Assembly: GCA_963576725.1 (NCBI GenBank)
Contig: OY755242.1
Span: 65,042,324 to 65,106,323 of the forward strand
DNA length: 64,000 nucleotides
Direction: 5' to 3'
From: Azorinus chamasolen
Taxonomy: Eukaryota; Mollusca; Bivalvia; Cardiida; Solecurtidae
Numbering within the stretch: position 1 is the stretch's first letter; each line of letters opens with the position of its first letter. The notes below the pieces were generated by a model. The model saw nothing but the letters and a program-made list of their open reading frames with translations. It was not told the origin of the DNA and did not search any database. Positions 1 to 11,788 of the stretch are shown here, one piece after another. The position numbers and the translations under genes are program-made.

Positions 1-1824
1 GAAACTTATGCGTCATAAGAAACGAGATGGGCGTGCGTGCGCCCACAAATACCACGACCATCACTATGTTTATTTTCGAAATAGAGAAAAACAATGTTAA
101 GATGGTTCAAACATGGAGAAGTTCCAAGAATCGGTGACAATAATTATTGTCGCTTTGGGGTTTCATTTCGTCAGGTATGGACTCTGGGATACTATATAGT
201 ATGCATTTAATTGGTATATTAAATACACCCAGCGTCAGCCGAACAAGTAAAATACCAAGGTCTGCCAGGGATCTATCAGGATCATATCTGTCTAATATAC
301 GATTACGAATATTTCTATACGCATGTTCTATACATGAGGCATTGTCCATGCCATTTTAATTCGCATAATGTATTATGTCGAAAAATCCAAAGTATGGTTA
401 TAGAAGATGGTATATTTAATGAGCTTTGTTATTATAAAAAAGTGTGTATCGCAACAACATTTCTCATAAAATGAGTTCGAGAAGTCCAATGACACAAATG
501 AAGCAGGATCCCTCGTTACATACATACAATTTAAATCTGGTATTATCTACTATTGTCACAAATAAACGATATTGAGTTTTGAGTCCATGTGCTTTTTGGA
601 CAGCAATGTATTAACCGAAATATTTCCCCTATTACTGAAACTATATTCTGGTTATCATGTGTCATCATTGTCTTGATAATCCCAACTTTCTTTTGCAGCG
701 TATGAGTGGACCAATGTTGCAATGCTGTAAGCCCACACTCAATAGTCTATTAATCTAGTCAACTTCAAAATCAATGCACAGTTTCTCAAATATAGGAATA
801 TTGGTTCGAATATGTAGAAGTTCCCGTCATATGTTTAAGCATCGAAATAAATGCTTACAAAGGAGTTAATTTAATATAATGAAACAGTTGTAAATACTTG
901 TCAGATGTCATAATTTTGTAATTTCAACCCATTGTGGGACATGTATGTTAAAGTGCATCAATTATCAATATAACCATGTTGAAGAATAAATCGTTCAAAC
1001 AATGATAAATGTGTATTCAATCGAGACGCAGTGTAGTTGGTTGACAAATACGAAATTAATGCACATATCGACGGCGAAATATAATTGAAATGAATGGAGA
1101 GTGTTTTTGCAACGTCCCAAAAGAGAAAAGCACGAAATTAAGGAAACAAATTTCACCTCTGATCACTGCTATTAAATGATAAACATGTGATGTGACCAAG
1201 TTCTCTATGAACTATGCTTTAGAGGCCTTAAGGCATTTTACGATGTTTGTAGACAGTTTTTTACACGTGCCCATGGCATTTCCATTATACCGATGTCTAC
1301 GATTAAATTTTGATGTATGTATACTTCTTGATGTCAGAGAATGTTCCCTTGTGCGAATAACTGGTTCCCAAGATTGATTTTAGTTTTAGAAGATACATGT
1401 TTGCATGAGGCTTCTCTCGTATCATAGTTTGTATCATGAGGTAACTAACTTTAGTGGGTTACTTTGTACCTGTTACAGTTCTCGAATAGTGTAAGGCACA
1501 TACACCTTTAGGACAGGGATAACCAATAATTGCCGAATAAAGCAAATACCTAAATTGGGGCTGATTCGTTTCCTTTCTATATTATCCCGCAAAATGCGTG
1601 GGAAGAGACACGCCTATGCGGTACATTTATAGACGATATGAACTTCCTACTTCTCTCTGATTAGATCGTATATTCATGACAGCATCCCTTTGTTGGTTAC
1701 TTGCATTGTTTGTTGCAATTGCAACACATCCTGTGAATTACGTGAAGCATAGTCTATCGTCTCGCACAACATAACTATTGTCTGTCAATTAGTTGACACC
1801 ATTATATGTAATGCTGCAATATAT
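1..1824. other. Intergenic DNA, no gene seen
   Basis: AT-rich sequence with no reading frame longer than about 80 codons, no recognisable protein similarity, and no repeat I could match elsewhere in the window. Confidence 0.6.
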
Positions 1825-1828
1825 TTAA

Positions 1829-2025
1829 CCCTTTCGCTGCCAATGCCGGATCTGTGATTACCTATGCAAACTGTTTGGATCCAGATGAGACGCCGAGTAT
1901 CTCGGCGTCTCATCAGGATCCAAACTGTTTGTTACGGTTACTATGTTTTTGAAACAAAATAAAAAAAATGAAAATTTGTAGCAGACGACAAAGTTAGCAG
2001 ACGACAGTGTTTAGCAGTGAAAGGG
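1829..2025. mobile_element. TTAA-flanked MITE, family D
   Basis: A 197-bp element bounded by TTAA at 1825-1828 and 2026-2029, with ends CCCTTTCGCTGC and a matching GAAAGGG. The centre (about 1866-1931) is a long palindrome in which GGATCCAGATGAGACGCCGA is followed by its inverted copy. It has no coding capacity. TTAA duplications with CCC-starting ends are typical of piggyBac-type non-autonomous elements. Related copies lie at 8480-8585, 23664-23863, 35867-36059 and 50108-50305. Confidence 0.7.
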
Positions 2026-2028
2026 TTA

Positions 2029-2235
2029 ATCCCTATCAGACTGTCCGTGACTTTAATCGAATTTGTAAACAGCTCGGACCCTGATACAACGCCGAGTTAC
2101 CCGGCGGTTCAACAGGATCCTATCTGATTTACACTCGGTCAATAGTTTCTCATAAGCTAGTTCTATTCCGAGGTAATCCAAATGGCACCAGATCCAACAA
2201 TGAACAGAACAAATATTTTCATAGTGTGGTAAGGG
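2029..2235. mobile_element. Decayed TTAA-flanked MITE abutting the previous one
   Basis: It appears to share the TTAA at 2026-2029 with the upstream element and ends at TTAA 2236-2239 with AAGGG. It contains an imperfect hairpin (CGGACCCTGAT... / ...AACAGGATCC) and the string TCAATAGTTTCTCA, also seen near 19.4 kb and 20.3 kb. It is diverged, so the left boundary is inferred. Confidence 0.4.
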
Positions 2236-2337
2236 TTAAATGTATTTTAATATAAGTGATATTGTTGATGAAACAGCCCCATCTTCATTCAGTGAATATA
2301 TAATTAATAGAAAATTATACATTTCTCTGTCATGCTT

Positions 2338-2516
2338 ATTCCAAAGTTAAATACCTACTGAATACTCATGTATAAAATAGTTATAATGAAATAAGGTAGG
2401 TGGAACATTGTAGCCATTTTAGAAAGTAAAGAAACAGACCTATCAACTTATTTTAGCAAACAGAGCAGACCGTGATCAGATGGCCCCTGTTCTATTCTAT
2501 TTGCAAATGCGTGTAC
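2338..2516 (+). repeat. Decayed MITE fragment, family A
   Basis: It aligns with the better preserved element at 17251-17485: the phrases AAAATAGTTATAATGAAAT, GTAGCCATTTTAGAAA, AGCAAACAGAGCAGACC and TTGCAAATGCGTG occur in the same order. The right arm of the central hairpin and both ends are eroded. Confidence 0.45.
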
Positions 2517-2619
2517 AGTGTAGTGGATGTATATGACATTAGGCAACGTATTCATTTGATATGTTTATTGTACAGCACATAGCATGTGGTATGTCAATAT
2601 ATTAAATACTGTTTGCTTC

Positions 2620-3110
2620 TTTTACTTTAATTTGAAACTGTCTCCGATAGAAACTGTCATGCTTGGACTATGTTTTGTTTTATACACATGTGAGGTAATG
2701 TCATGGAATTATGAAATATACTGACTTTGATAGATAAACTATGCATGATCATCTGATAGTCTCGTTCTGTTTCTGTTTCTAGTATCACTCACAGTGAAAT
2801 ATTCTGACAATCACATTTTAACACAAGATAATTATCACATTTGAATGTTGGCGTAACACGCAGTAATTCGGAAACTTTGGCAACAGGATTAAACACTCAA
2901 GAGTCATTTCAAACCTTATTTCTAAATGTACTTGCAAATTACACACATACATCAATGCAATTATTGAGATGCACCACGGGAGTAGAATGTAAATAATCGG
3001 TACAATAATTGTGATTGCGTATAATTGCAATGCACTTGTACACAGAAACATCCAATAGCAAATGGACTCATATTAAAACGGTAAATGCACAACCATGAAG
3101 TAACTGACAC
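2620..3110. other. Intergenic DNA, no feature seen
   Basis: AT-rich sequence. A 77-codon open frame on the minus strand has no recognisable similarity, so I treat it as chance. Confidence 0.55.
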
Positions 3111-3111
3111 A

Positions 3112-3290
3112 GTCCGTCTGTCCGATATTATTTTCTCTGCACTGTTTCTCCAAAACTTTTGGTCGGATGAAACTTAATAGGATTGATCAGCACCATTCCT
3201 AGCTTTGCAAACAAATTCTGTTTCAGTTCGATGATTGTCTGCAGCGTAATGGGACTTTGAATTTTTACATGGGGGATACACCAATCGTTG
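3112..3290 (+). repeat. Single unit of a dispersed repeat tandem at 57.4-57.8 kb
   Basis: It shares ordered blocks with 57370-57540: GTCCGTCTGTCCGAT, GTTTCTCCAAAAC, GGTCGGAT, GGATTGATCAGCAC, TTCGATGAT and ATGGGACTTTGAATTTTTAC. I know similar PyGTCCGTC-rich repeats from bivalve genomes, but I could not compare them here. Confidence 0.5.
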
Positions 3291-3299
3291 TATCATAAA

Positions 3300-3980
3300 C
3301 AATTCTAGTTTACATTGTCCGAAGCAATTAGTATATCACATAAGCTGACATAGACCTCTGCAGTTCTTCTTTGACTTAGTCCTTATTACTAAATCGCCGA
3401 TTAGGTGCACGTAGTGATGGGGAATAACTATAAAAGTTTAACCACACTAATAAGACTACATTTATTAATATTTTATAAATTACTGCTTATATGTCTCAAC
3501 TGCATGCATTACACGAATGAAATGATTAAATATAACCATATCACTGTCAGACTACAGACGATGGTACTTAAATAGTATTTCATCAATCCGAAATAAATGT
3601 GATAATACACACTGTCTAGCCTATAATCATATGGTTTCCGGATTCCGAACAAACGTAGCATATGCTATTGTGCTATTTAAACAAGCATATTTTTTTCAAA
3701 TATTTAAGTGTTTTTCTTTTATGGAATAACCAAACATGTTTCACGTATAAACATGATTTTATAGTGGATAAGATTTATATTATATCAAGAGCTTGCATTG
3801 CAGCATATCAGTCATTCTGCGTAAGTAATTGCTTCTAAATAACTAACATGGATATTATTGTATTTAAATTTGGTGTGAAATGCGCAGACAGTTCTTGTTT
3901 TCTGCAAAGGGATAATACCAGAATTTTGTTTTACATTAACATGTGATGTGAAGCGTTTCTACAGATCGCTTTCCCCTGGC
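3300..3980. other. Intergenic DNA, no feature seen
   Basis: AT-rich sequence with no open frame of note and no repeat recognised. Confidence 0.55.
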
Positions 3981-3984
3981 ATGT

Positions 3985-4800
<816 letters not shown>

Positions 4801-4807
4801 TCAAACA

Positions 4808-4975
4808 ATATATGTATCAGAGGTCCAGAACAGATGCTTAAATTCAAACATTTTAAAGAATAAGTACTCCACCAACCCAATGTTGTGACCACTCTGCAAA
4901 ATCGTCGTATCGATGGGACGATTCTAAAGCGTGGTCACATTATATAGTTTTGAGGTGAAATTACCATTTCAGTAC
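4808..4975. mobile_element. Fold-back MITE, family G
   Basis: The hairpin has ACTCCACCAACCCAATGTTG / GTGACCACTCT on the left and GACGATTCTAAAGCGTGGTC on the right, with CAGAGGTCCAGA at the outer left. Related copies lie at 31870-32045, 34780-34935, 57205-57320 and 62850-63015. This copy is diverged and I could not fix a target duplication. Confidence 0.5.
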
Positions 4976-5024
4976 TTGACTACGCGTGGTTCTCTATTGC
5001 TCTGTTGTATAAATGAAAATGTAG

Positions 5025-5490
5025 TACAGTCAAGCAGGAGAAGACACACACAAATCGCAACCACCATCAAAACACCGATAGAAAGCAAGTAACACACAAC
5101 CACAACCACATACACGCACACACACACCCGCACATAAACAAACGAGATGGAAATTTTAAACATGAACAAACGCACAAGCACAAAGACTGAAACACCGAAC
5201 AAACATGACACACGCACAAGAACAAAGCCACATACACTTAACAAATATAACAGGAAGGGTGCCAAAGAGAGTACCGCATTGGAACAGTCAGTGGCAAAAC
5301 CACCACCGGGGTTTAAACCGGTTCGCGGACGTCCTAACCTCACTCTTATCTCAAAGTCACCCTAGCTTAACAAACAGTGTAAATACAGATACCCCGCCAG
5401 ACTACCCCACAACATAGAAGGTGGTAAACACAGGACAATATGTAAAACATAGCATGACAACTACTGTGAAAGTCCGTCAAGTATGAAAAG
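5025..5490 (-). mobile_element. Decayed Naiad-type Penelope element, 3' end, inverted
   Basis: Read on the minus strand it repeats the fragment at 4240-4790. It carries GTTGTCATGCTATGTT, GTCCTGTGTTTACC, GTTAAGCTAGGGTGACTTTG, GTGAGGTTAGGACGTCC, then the TG-rich tail ending TTGCGATTTGTGTGTGTC. The two fragments are in opposite orientation about 0.5 kb apart on either side of the TG-rich tract. Naiad and other Penelope elements are known for inverted and tandem arrangements and for microsatellite targets. Confidence 0.6.
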
Positions 5491-5667
5491 TATACTTTAC
5501 GAAATGATTAGAATTGCAACTAGTAATGCAATCCCCGACCAGAGGGTTTTTGTCTAGTATTCTTTATCACAAAAGTTATAACACTCGTATTCGGCATTCA
5601 GTGTTGGCTTTTGGTTTAAAGAGGACATTTATTGAACATTTAACACAATCTGGGTCCATGTTAATCT

Positions 5668-5845
5668 GGGTCCATGTTTATAAAACGTTTAGTTGAGTCT
5701 GAGTTCGTTCTCAAGTTTTTGATTGGTCATATTTGAGCCTTTGGCTCAAATATGACCAATCAAAAGCTTGAGAACTCAAATCTGACCAATCAAAAGCTTG
5801 AGAACGAAACTCAGACTCAACTAAAAGCTTTATAAGCATGGGCCC
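5668..5845. mobile_element. 178-bp fold-back element, family M, copy 1
   Basis: The ends GGGTCCATGTTTATAAAAC and GCTTTATAAGCATGGGCCC are inverted. The centre is a near-perfect hairpin around GAGCCTTTGGCTC, with TTGATTGGTCA as its arm, followed by an extra direct copy of the right arm. A second copy of exactly the same length lies at 18390-18567. It has no coding capacity and no clear target duplication. Confidence 0.65.
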
Positions 5846-5906
5846 CATGTGTTTTTATGGTTCCATAACAAAAAATCCAAATACTGGTTCGGTTGATAAA
5901 TATTGA

Positions 5907-6221
5907 ACCCTGATTACTCCCAGAGCAAATCAGTGTTTTTGTACTCCTTGTGATAACATTGTTAGGCAAACAACGAGATTGGGTCCCAGACGGATCTCTG
6001 AATTTGGAATAGCATTATTCTTTTTGGATAGAATGAGAAACCAGTTCATTTGTTTCAAATGCAATTTAGCCTTCGCTGTAAAGGATGGGCAAGGTTTTGA
6101 ATGTCCTAATTGTCAATCAGTCGTAATAGCTCGCACATTGAACTCGCATCTATCACTGCAATTGTGTTTTTATTTCTGCTTGTGTTCTAGTAATTTAATT
6201 GTGACAAACAACTTCCCTTAG
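5907..6221 (+). other. Short cysteine-rich open frame, zinc-ribbon-like, unassigned
   Basis: The frame is open from 5907 (after a TGA) to a stop at 6221 and has no ATG near its left end. The translation carries CFCTPC, then CFKC and, 13 residues later, CPNC, which is the spacing of a zinc ribbon. I do not recognise the family. It could be an exon, a remnant of a transposon protein, or chance. It lies just downstream of the fold-back element at 5668-5845, and no splice signals were established. Confidence 0.2.
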
Positions 6222-6485
6222 ATTACTAACCCATTGGAAGGTGTCTTAACATCCGAACTGACTTTCATTGGTTTCAGTATAACCTAAGCCACATCTTCAG
6301 TTTGAACAGAACAGTGCTGTTAAATATTAGAAGATAATCGTTGCTCACATGACACAGTGTAAACACATCTGATGATTATCCGTCTTTGTTTGTGAAAGCA
6401 AATTTCTTAGGGCACTTATAGATTTTTAACTGAGGGGGCTTTACATCTGGTCTGATTTGATCTGTCTCAATGCTATTTGTTTTAA

Positions 6486-6710
6486 CCCTTCTCTTGCTGA
6501 ATTGTAAAATACATTTCTCTTTCTTTACCCATGTCCTGTTGTACAATGACATGTATCTTCACCGTGTACAAATAGTTCTCTGTGCAATCACTGCTGTGGA
6601 GTGCACTGGTTGCCCAATCAATTTGTACATAGTGCAGACCCTGATGAGACAGCTTCTGCAAGAGCTGCCTCATCAGGGTCTTCACTATTTAAAAGTAGGT
6701 ATATGGACAA
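6486..6710 (+). mobile_element. TTAA-flanked MITE, family B, right end lost
   Basis: It starts after TTAA 6482-6485 with CCCTTCTCTTGCTGAATTGTA and follows the 242-bp family B consensus (see 7720-7961) through the central hairpin CAGACCCTGATGAGACAGCT / AGCTGCCTCATCAGGGTCTTC. The right terminal AGCAAGCGAAGGG is missing. Confidence 0.65.
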
Positions 6711-7289
6711 TCTGGCCAATCAGATACTTGAATATGATTTCATATTCAGACGTTTTATATCTTAGGCCCTATTTTCCATAATCGTTGAGATAGTTGAGAT
6801 GATATAAGACGTTCATACAGAATATATTCCATTTCCTTTTATTTATACGCTGATTCGTAATCTCACTTTGAATAAGTAAGCATTCAAAGGGCATGTGCAT
6901 TTGATATGAGGAGCAACATTAATATAATAGCACCACTCATATATGTTACCTCATAATTAGAGTACATGTATGTATTTTATAGTTTTGCAAGCTTAACATT
7001 ACAAACCAGTCTCGACACTGAAAAAAGGATTACATTCAATATTCCTCTGGAGATGTGCAAATATAAAATCAATCTAATCAATATTCATGACATCATTATT
7101 TATTTATTTAATATTCATGAAGTCAAGGGTTAAAAATGAGTAAGCGCGGATTTGTGCGAACGCCAGGATAGTTAATACAAAATACTGAATTCGTATTTTC
7201 AACCATGGATAATTATTTGCTAAATATATCTAATGGCATATGTACACTTACATTTGTCGTATTCGTAGAAACGATAGAGGCAGGTCTAA

Positions 7290-7370
7290 TATCAGAGCAT
7301 AAGCACATAAAGCAGACCCTGGTCTGACGGTTTATGTGAGCCGTCTGCCCTGGGTTCACTTTGTTTGCAT
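7290..7370. repeat. MITE hairpin core remnant
   Basis: CAGACCCTGGTCTGACGG ... CCGTCTGCCCTGGGTTCAC forms the inverted core shared by families A and H. No ends could be recognised. Confidence 0.4.
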
Positions 7371-7394
7371 TAGTGTGTATGGGGAACTATTTAA

Positions 7395-7643
7395 CCCTGT
7401 CGGTGGCAAATTTCTAATTGTCGTCTGCAATCATTTTTGTGTTTAGTCATTCGGTGAAAAAAAAAGAAATGGGGTAAATAAATGCAAATTTTAAAGGAAT
7501 AAAACATATATATATATATATAGGAAAAGAGATTGAGACAAAAAGTGAAGACCCTGATCAGACGCCGCCTTGAAAAGATGACGTCTGATCTGGGACTGTA
7601 CTATTTTTCGTGGTGCATTTATGCCATATTGGCAGTGAAAGGG
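7395..7643 (-). mobile_element. TTAA-flanked MITE, family C
   Basis: A 249-bp element between TTAA 7391-7394 and TTAA 7644-7647. The hairpin CCCTGATCAGACGCCGCCTT / GACGTCTGATCTGGGACTG lies near the right end, and a short (TA)n run sits at 7508-7522. It is the inverted counterpart of 32347-32586. A third copy runs off the window end from 63893. Confidence 0.7.
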
Positions 7644-7719
7644 TTAACATTTCTGCATTGCGTGGAACACATGTTTAGTAAAGGTATTGCATATTTTCTC
7701 CTGTGTCTCTCTTTATTAA

Positions 7720-7961
7720 CCCTTCGCTTGCTGAATTTTAAAATACATTTCTCCTTCTGTACCCATGCCCTGTTGTATAATTACATATATATTCACTGTG
7801 TACAAGTATTTCGCTGTGCAATCACTGCTGCGGAGTGCGCTGGTTGCACAATCAATTTATAAATAGTGCAGACCCTGATGAGACAGCTCCTGCAGGAGCT
7901 GTCTCATCTGGGTCTTCACTATTTACAGGTACGTATATTGACGCGAATAGCAAGCGAAGGG
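7720..7961 (+). mobile_element. TTAA-flanked MITE, family B
   Basis: A 242-bp element with TTAA on both sides (7716-7719, 7962-7965) and terminal inverted repeats CCCTTCGCTTGCT / AGCAAGCGAAGGG. The hairpin CAGACCCTGATGAGACAGCT CCTGCAGG AGCTGTCTCATCTGGGTCTTC sits about 40 bp from the right end. It is non-coding. Five other copies in the window have exactly the same length: 30380-30621, 31498-31739, 53539-53780, 56890-57131 and 57841-58082. Confidence 0.85.
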
Positions 7962-8119
7962 TTAATATAGAGTGTTACGGATGCTATTCGTATTACATGT
8001 CGAAGTACATGTATGTTTACAAGTATACCCTTATGAGGAATAAGTCAGATAGTATTACAGTGAGAATAAATCGAGGCTTTATGTGACTTCCTAATCGACT
8101 AATGAATATAAATCTTCCT

Positions 8120-8370
8120 GTTAGTGAATAATGCGTGAAAATACCAGAGGCGCACACAACGAATTCACGCAATTCTTGTAATTTGCAAGTAAATTAGATA
8201 AATGACGTTTGTTCTCAAGTGTATGTGTTTTGATCTGGAAGGAACACGTGATTATGCACCAATTCCGCAACGAGGGTTTCTGTTTTGTGTAATTTGCTCT
8301 TTTGAGTCCAAAGTGATTGAATAAATGAATTGCAGACTTGATACGAACTACCAATTCATTAGACACATTA
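8120..8370. other. Intergenic DNA, no feature seen
   Basis: An open frame of about 80 codons on the minus strand has no similarity that I recognise. Confidence 0.5.
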
Positions 8371-8402
8371 GACGAAATACAAATATGATTTTTTTTATTA
8401 TT

Positions 8403-8432
8403 AATTTTATTTTTTTTGGGGGGGGGGGGGGT
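8403..8432 (+). repeat. Homopolymer T-G junction
   Basis: A run of T is followed directly by about 14 consecutive G. Such a G tract may be unreliable in assembly length. Confidence 0.85.
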
Positions 8433-8479
8433 GTTTAACCTCTAAAACAAATTTTGAAGATATTATACAAAACCTCAAT

Positions 8480-8585
8480 CTACTTACAAACAGTTTGGAT
8501 CCTGTTGAGACGCTGAGTAACTCAGCGTCTCATCTGGATTTGAATTGGTAATAACAGATGCGACATTGACAGCGAAAGAGATAAG
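8480..8585 (-). repeat. MITE fragment, family D
   Basis: CAAACAGTTTGGATCCTGTT / GAGACGCTGAGTAACTCAGCGTCTC matches the hairpin of the elements at 1829 and 23664. Only the hairpin and the right flank, CAGATGCGACATTGACAGCG, remain. Confidence 0.5.
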
Positions 8586-8589
8586 CGTT

Positions 8590-9450
8590 TTAAAAGTACA
8601 CTTTACAGGTATTTTGTAATAGAGTTTCTAAACAAACAAAACGCATATATCAAAACTCATTATATATTTTACAAATTTATATATCCTTGTATTCAATCCC
8701 AAGGTCCCATACTTTTTCCAATATCAGTGAATATTCGTAAACAAAAGGATTGCTATTAATATCTGTTGCGCTTTAGATCGATTTGAATCCTATCAATTTA
8801 AACACATGTTTCGACGAAGTGGTGTTGTCCGTTTATTGCTGATGATAACAGAAACCGCATTGAAAATTTATCTCGTGGGATACTACATATTCTAAATTTA
8901 AAGCTCTTAGTTAACAGATACGAATCTTACGGAACAACGCACGTATCCAAAACTTTAGCAAAACAATCAATTAACTAGTTATCTCTCTGAAACACGGACA
9001 CCGGATTCTTACTGTTTTCAGCGTTTCAGTTAGAGGAGTCTTCTGTTCAGGGTCGGCACCATTTGTCGTTCAAAATCATTTAGCAAGTGAGAGCAGTTCA
9101 TACTGAAATAAATTCTGATGGGCTATCCCACTCTGAAAGAAGTATCAGCGTTGAAAGGGTTAGAAAACAACGAAAATAGGAGATATGTCGAATGAAAACG
9201 CAACAATACGAAACGAGAATATTGCAGACTCTGTTTTACCAAGTCTGTTAAGCGCAGTTATTTAAGTTCAACACTGCTCATGCCCCTTGTACAGGCTTAA
9301 GCAGTATTTAATTGTCGATAGGGGAATGTTTTTTCCAAGAATTCATTTTCAGGTAAGTATCATAAATATTACATAAAACTGATATTCAAACAAACACATA
9401 GCCAAATATAATACTAGCACACTTGTATTAGTCTAGCATTTGCCTTCTGT
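8590..9450. other. Intergenic DNA with a possible decayed MITE at about 9040-9165
   Basis: Only GTTCAGGGTCGGCACCATTTGTC and GAAAGGGTTAG near 9160 hint at a family J remnant. Nothing else is recognisable. Confidence 0.4.
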
Positions 9451-9462
9451 GGTTGGTGTTAA

Positions 9463-9624
9463 CCGTTTCGGTGCGGGACATTAGTCACTACTAATCTTTG
9501 CAAACAGTGTAGAGCTCTCATCAGGATCGGCACTGTTTGTCATGCTACACTTTACCCTAGAAAATCCCTACATATCCATCAACCTGTTTGAAATTGTCCA
9601 TTTGAAAATTCAGCATTGTAAGGG
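9463..9624 (+). mobile_element. TTAA-flanked MITE, family J
   Basis: A 162-bp element between TTAA 9459-9462 and 9625-9628, with ends CCGTTTCGGTGCGGGAC and GTAAGGG. The internal CAGTGTAGAGCTCTCATCAG is a shortened hairpin. Related sequences are at 30900-31015, 56504-56705 and 63150-63321. Confidence 0.6.
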
Positions 9625-9982
9625 TTAAAGTTTATAACGTCTAGTCAGTGTAATAAAATAAAAACACATTTTGTTCAACATTAGAGAGAGATGGTTTACC
9701 TCAATTGGCAATTAAGACAATTTCAACGTCATATAAAGCGATAGTCGCCATAAACAGATATGTGTGGCGCGTTGCCTTAATGTATTACATCGTTGTTTGG
9801 GATGACTTGATATAATTGAATTCCAGGCTAGTTTCCGCTAAAGTGTTCGACACGGCAATGTACTAAAAGCCAGAAAGACATGTTGCGCTACAGTTATCAT
9901 TTGCAAGTTCGGTTTACTGGGTGTGTGGCTCCTGATGAAACCCCGAGTTACTCATCTAGTTCCAAACTGTTTACAAAGTTAA

Positions 9983-10211
9983 CCCTGCTCTTGCTGAATT
10001 TTAAAATACATTTCTCCTTCTTTACCCATGCCCTGTTCTATAATTACATATATCTTCACTGTGTACACGTATTTCGCTGTGCAAATTACTGCTGTGGAGT
10101 ACACTGGTTGCACAATCAACTTGTAAATAGTGCAGACCCTGATGAGACTGTCTCATTAAGGGTCTTCACTATTTACAGGTAGGTATATTGACGTGAATAG
10201 CAAGCGAAGGG
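9983..10211 (+). mobile_element. TTAA-flanked MITE, family B, deleted hairpin
   Basis: TTAA lies at 9979-9982 and 10212-10215. It is 229 bp rather than 242 because the centre of the hairpin is reduced to CCCTGATGAGACTGTCTCAT. The rest follows the family B sequence. Confidence 0.8.
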
Positions 10212-10569
10212 TTAATTGCAGAGTAATACACCCCGTGCACTGTATTATTACACATGCTCAACACATGGCTGTGAGGAAGTAGGGTGTGCCGTAATGCGAT
10301 ACACAGTATTATTCATAACATATTGTTATACCAAACACATTACCGCGCACGCTTGGCAGCTATTATAGGTTACCAAAAAAGGCTTAGCCTACCATTCGGT
10401 TTCCTGAAAAATTACAATTCGAAATTGTGTAAGGTGTTTTTTCTGGTGTCAGTGTGTTAGATCCAGTATGATAATTATATGGTCAAGATTATTTTGGCTA
10501 GTGGAATGTACAATTCTTTGGACGTGTTAAAAGGATGGGCTTATAGCTTTATCATTGCATGTATATAAT

Positions 10570-10760
10570 ACTGTTTAAAGCCCTTAACCGGACGTTAGAA
10601 TCAGTATAAATATCGGTATTGGAGATAGGGCAGCTTAATGCAGGGTGAAAGTCATGCAGAAATCTCCTCTAGAAACTTTCTGCACTACATTCACCCTGCA
10701 TTTAACAGCCACCTGTCTTGAAGTATCTAAATTCATCTCTACTACAATTCTTCTGGTTTA
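10570..10760. mobile_element. Decayed pogo-like MITE, family P
   Basis: The central hairpin GGCAGCTTAATGCAGGGTGA ... TTCACCCTGCATTTAACAGC (10627-10717) matches family P copies at 16836, 22542 and 28286. The ends are too eroded to define. Confidence 0.45.
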
Positions 10761-10769
10761 GAAGTGGTT

Positions 10770-11529
10770 ATGTAATCTCAAGGTACTTTTGCGACACGGT
10801 ATTTCACATCCTGAATTTTATGGTGATGTGATTTACAAACTTCGTAGAATTATTGGACATACCCATTTTCTCACTTTGTTCATCAAATATATAAAACAAT
10901 TCATTAAAAAGGGATATGATCCTGTATTATTACAACATACTGCATGTTTGGTTGTGAACCCTTTTACAGTTGGCAATCACGCTGGCCTCTTTGCATGTAC
11001 GCCGACAAGAAAGGTTTAGTACTCTATGAAGGCGACCTCTTAAATCCAGAAATGGAAGGAGAACGTCGGATATCTGTACTATTTCATTTTTGTCGTACCC
11101 TTTATTACTTTTCTACAGTTACTCTGTTTGCAGCTCAATCATTGAGTACACTAGCGATAGGTGGATACAGTATGTTCAATTAAATGTTTTTTTGTTATAC
11201 ATGCACTTTACCACTGTATTTGCTGTCGCGGTTGTTGTAGATTAGTCGGAGAGGGGATACGTTTATTTACACTGTTTGTCTTTTAGGATGGGGATGGAAT
11301 AAGGGTGAGGTTGGGCGCCCATAAACCGGTTTAAACCCCCGGTGACTTTTGTCACTGACCGTTCCAAGGCGGTACTTCCATCTTCCTCCTATTGTATGTT
11401 TGTTTTGTCTTTGTGCGTCTCTTGTTGTTTTTTCTACCCATGTATATTTGCTGTTTCCTTGTGTTGCTGTTCGGGCGAGTGTTTGTTCTGTATGTGGTAT
11501 TTCCTGCATGACTCATTTTTGTACTTTTA
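10770..11529 (+). mobile_element. 5'-truncated Naiad copy forming a tandem pseudo-LTR
   Basis: These 760 bp repeat 14730-15489 almost base for base (offset 3960). I saw only two substitutions, at about 11313 and 11394. The segment holds the last 70 or so RT codons (to the TAG at 11017-11019), the SECIS-like hairpin at 11018-11080 and the 3' UTR. It runs directly into the 5' end of the full copy at 11530. Partial head-to-tail copies (pseudo-LTRs) are characteristic of Penelope-like elements. Confidence 0.85.
11018..11080 (+). promoter_or_regulatory. SECIS-like hairpin, upstream partial copy
   Basis: Identical to 14978-15040. In this position it follows a truncated coding remnant and has no full upstream frame to serve. 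Confidence 0.6.
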
Positions 11530-11788
11530 TTATCACAACAGTGTTGCTTGTGCCGTGTGGTGGCCGTAAAAAGTCTCCCCGTACACGTAATCGATGTTGT
11601 TATCATTCTCTTGCAGGATATGCAAGTAACATACACAACTCTCATTCGCCTCTTACATCATCATAAGTATGTCATGCACCTCGTGGTAGGTGTTGTGTTC
11701 ACCAACAATTTGATGCACTTGGTAGCTACACTAATGTAATTGACGTGTTGATGAACACAATACAGGTGCCCCTCTATCACTTTCCAAT

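Noticed and set aside
11342..11666. Open frames over the Naiad 3' UTR, repeated at 15302-15517
   Set aside because: They are in the 3' UTR downstream of the stop codon and the SECIS-like hairpin, in several frames with no domain. The repetition comes from the tandem partial copy.
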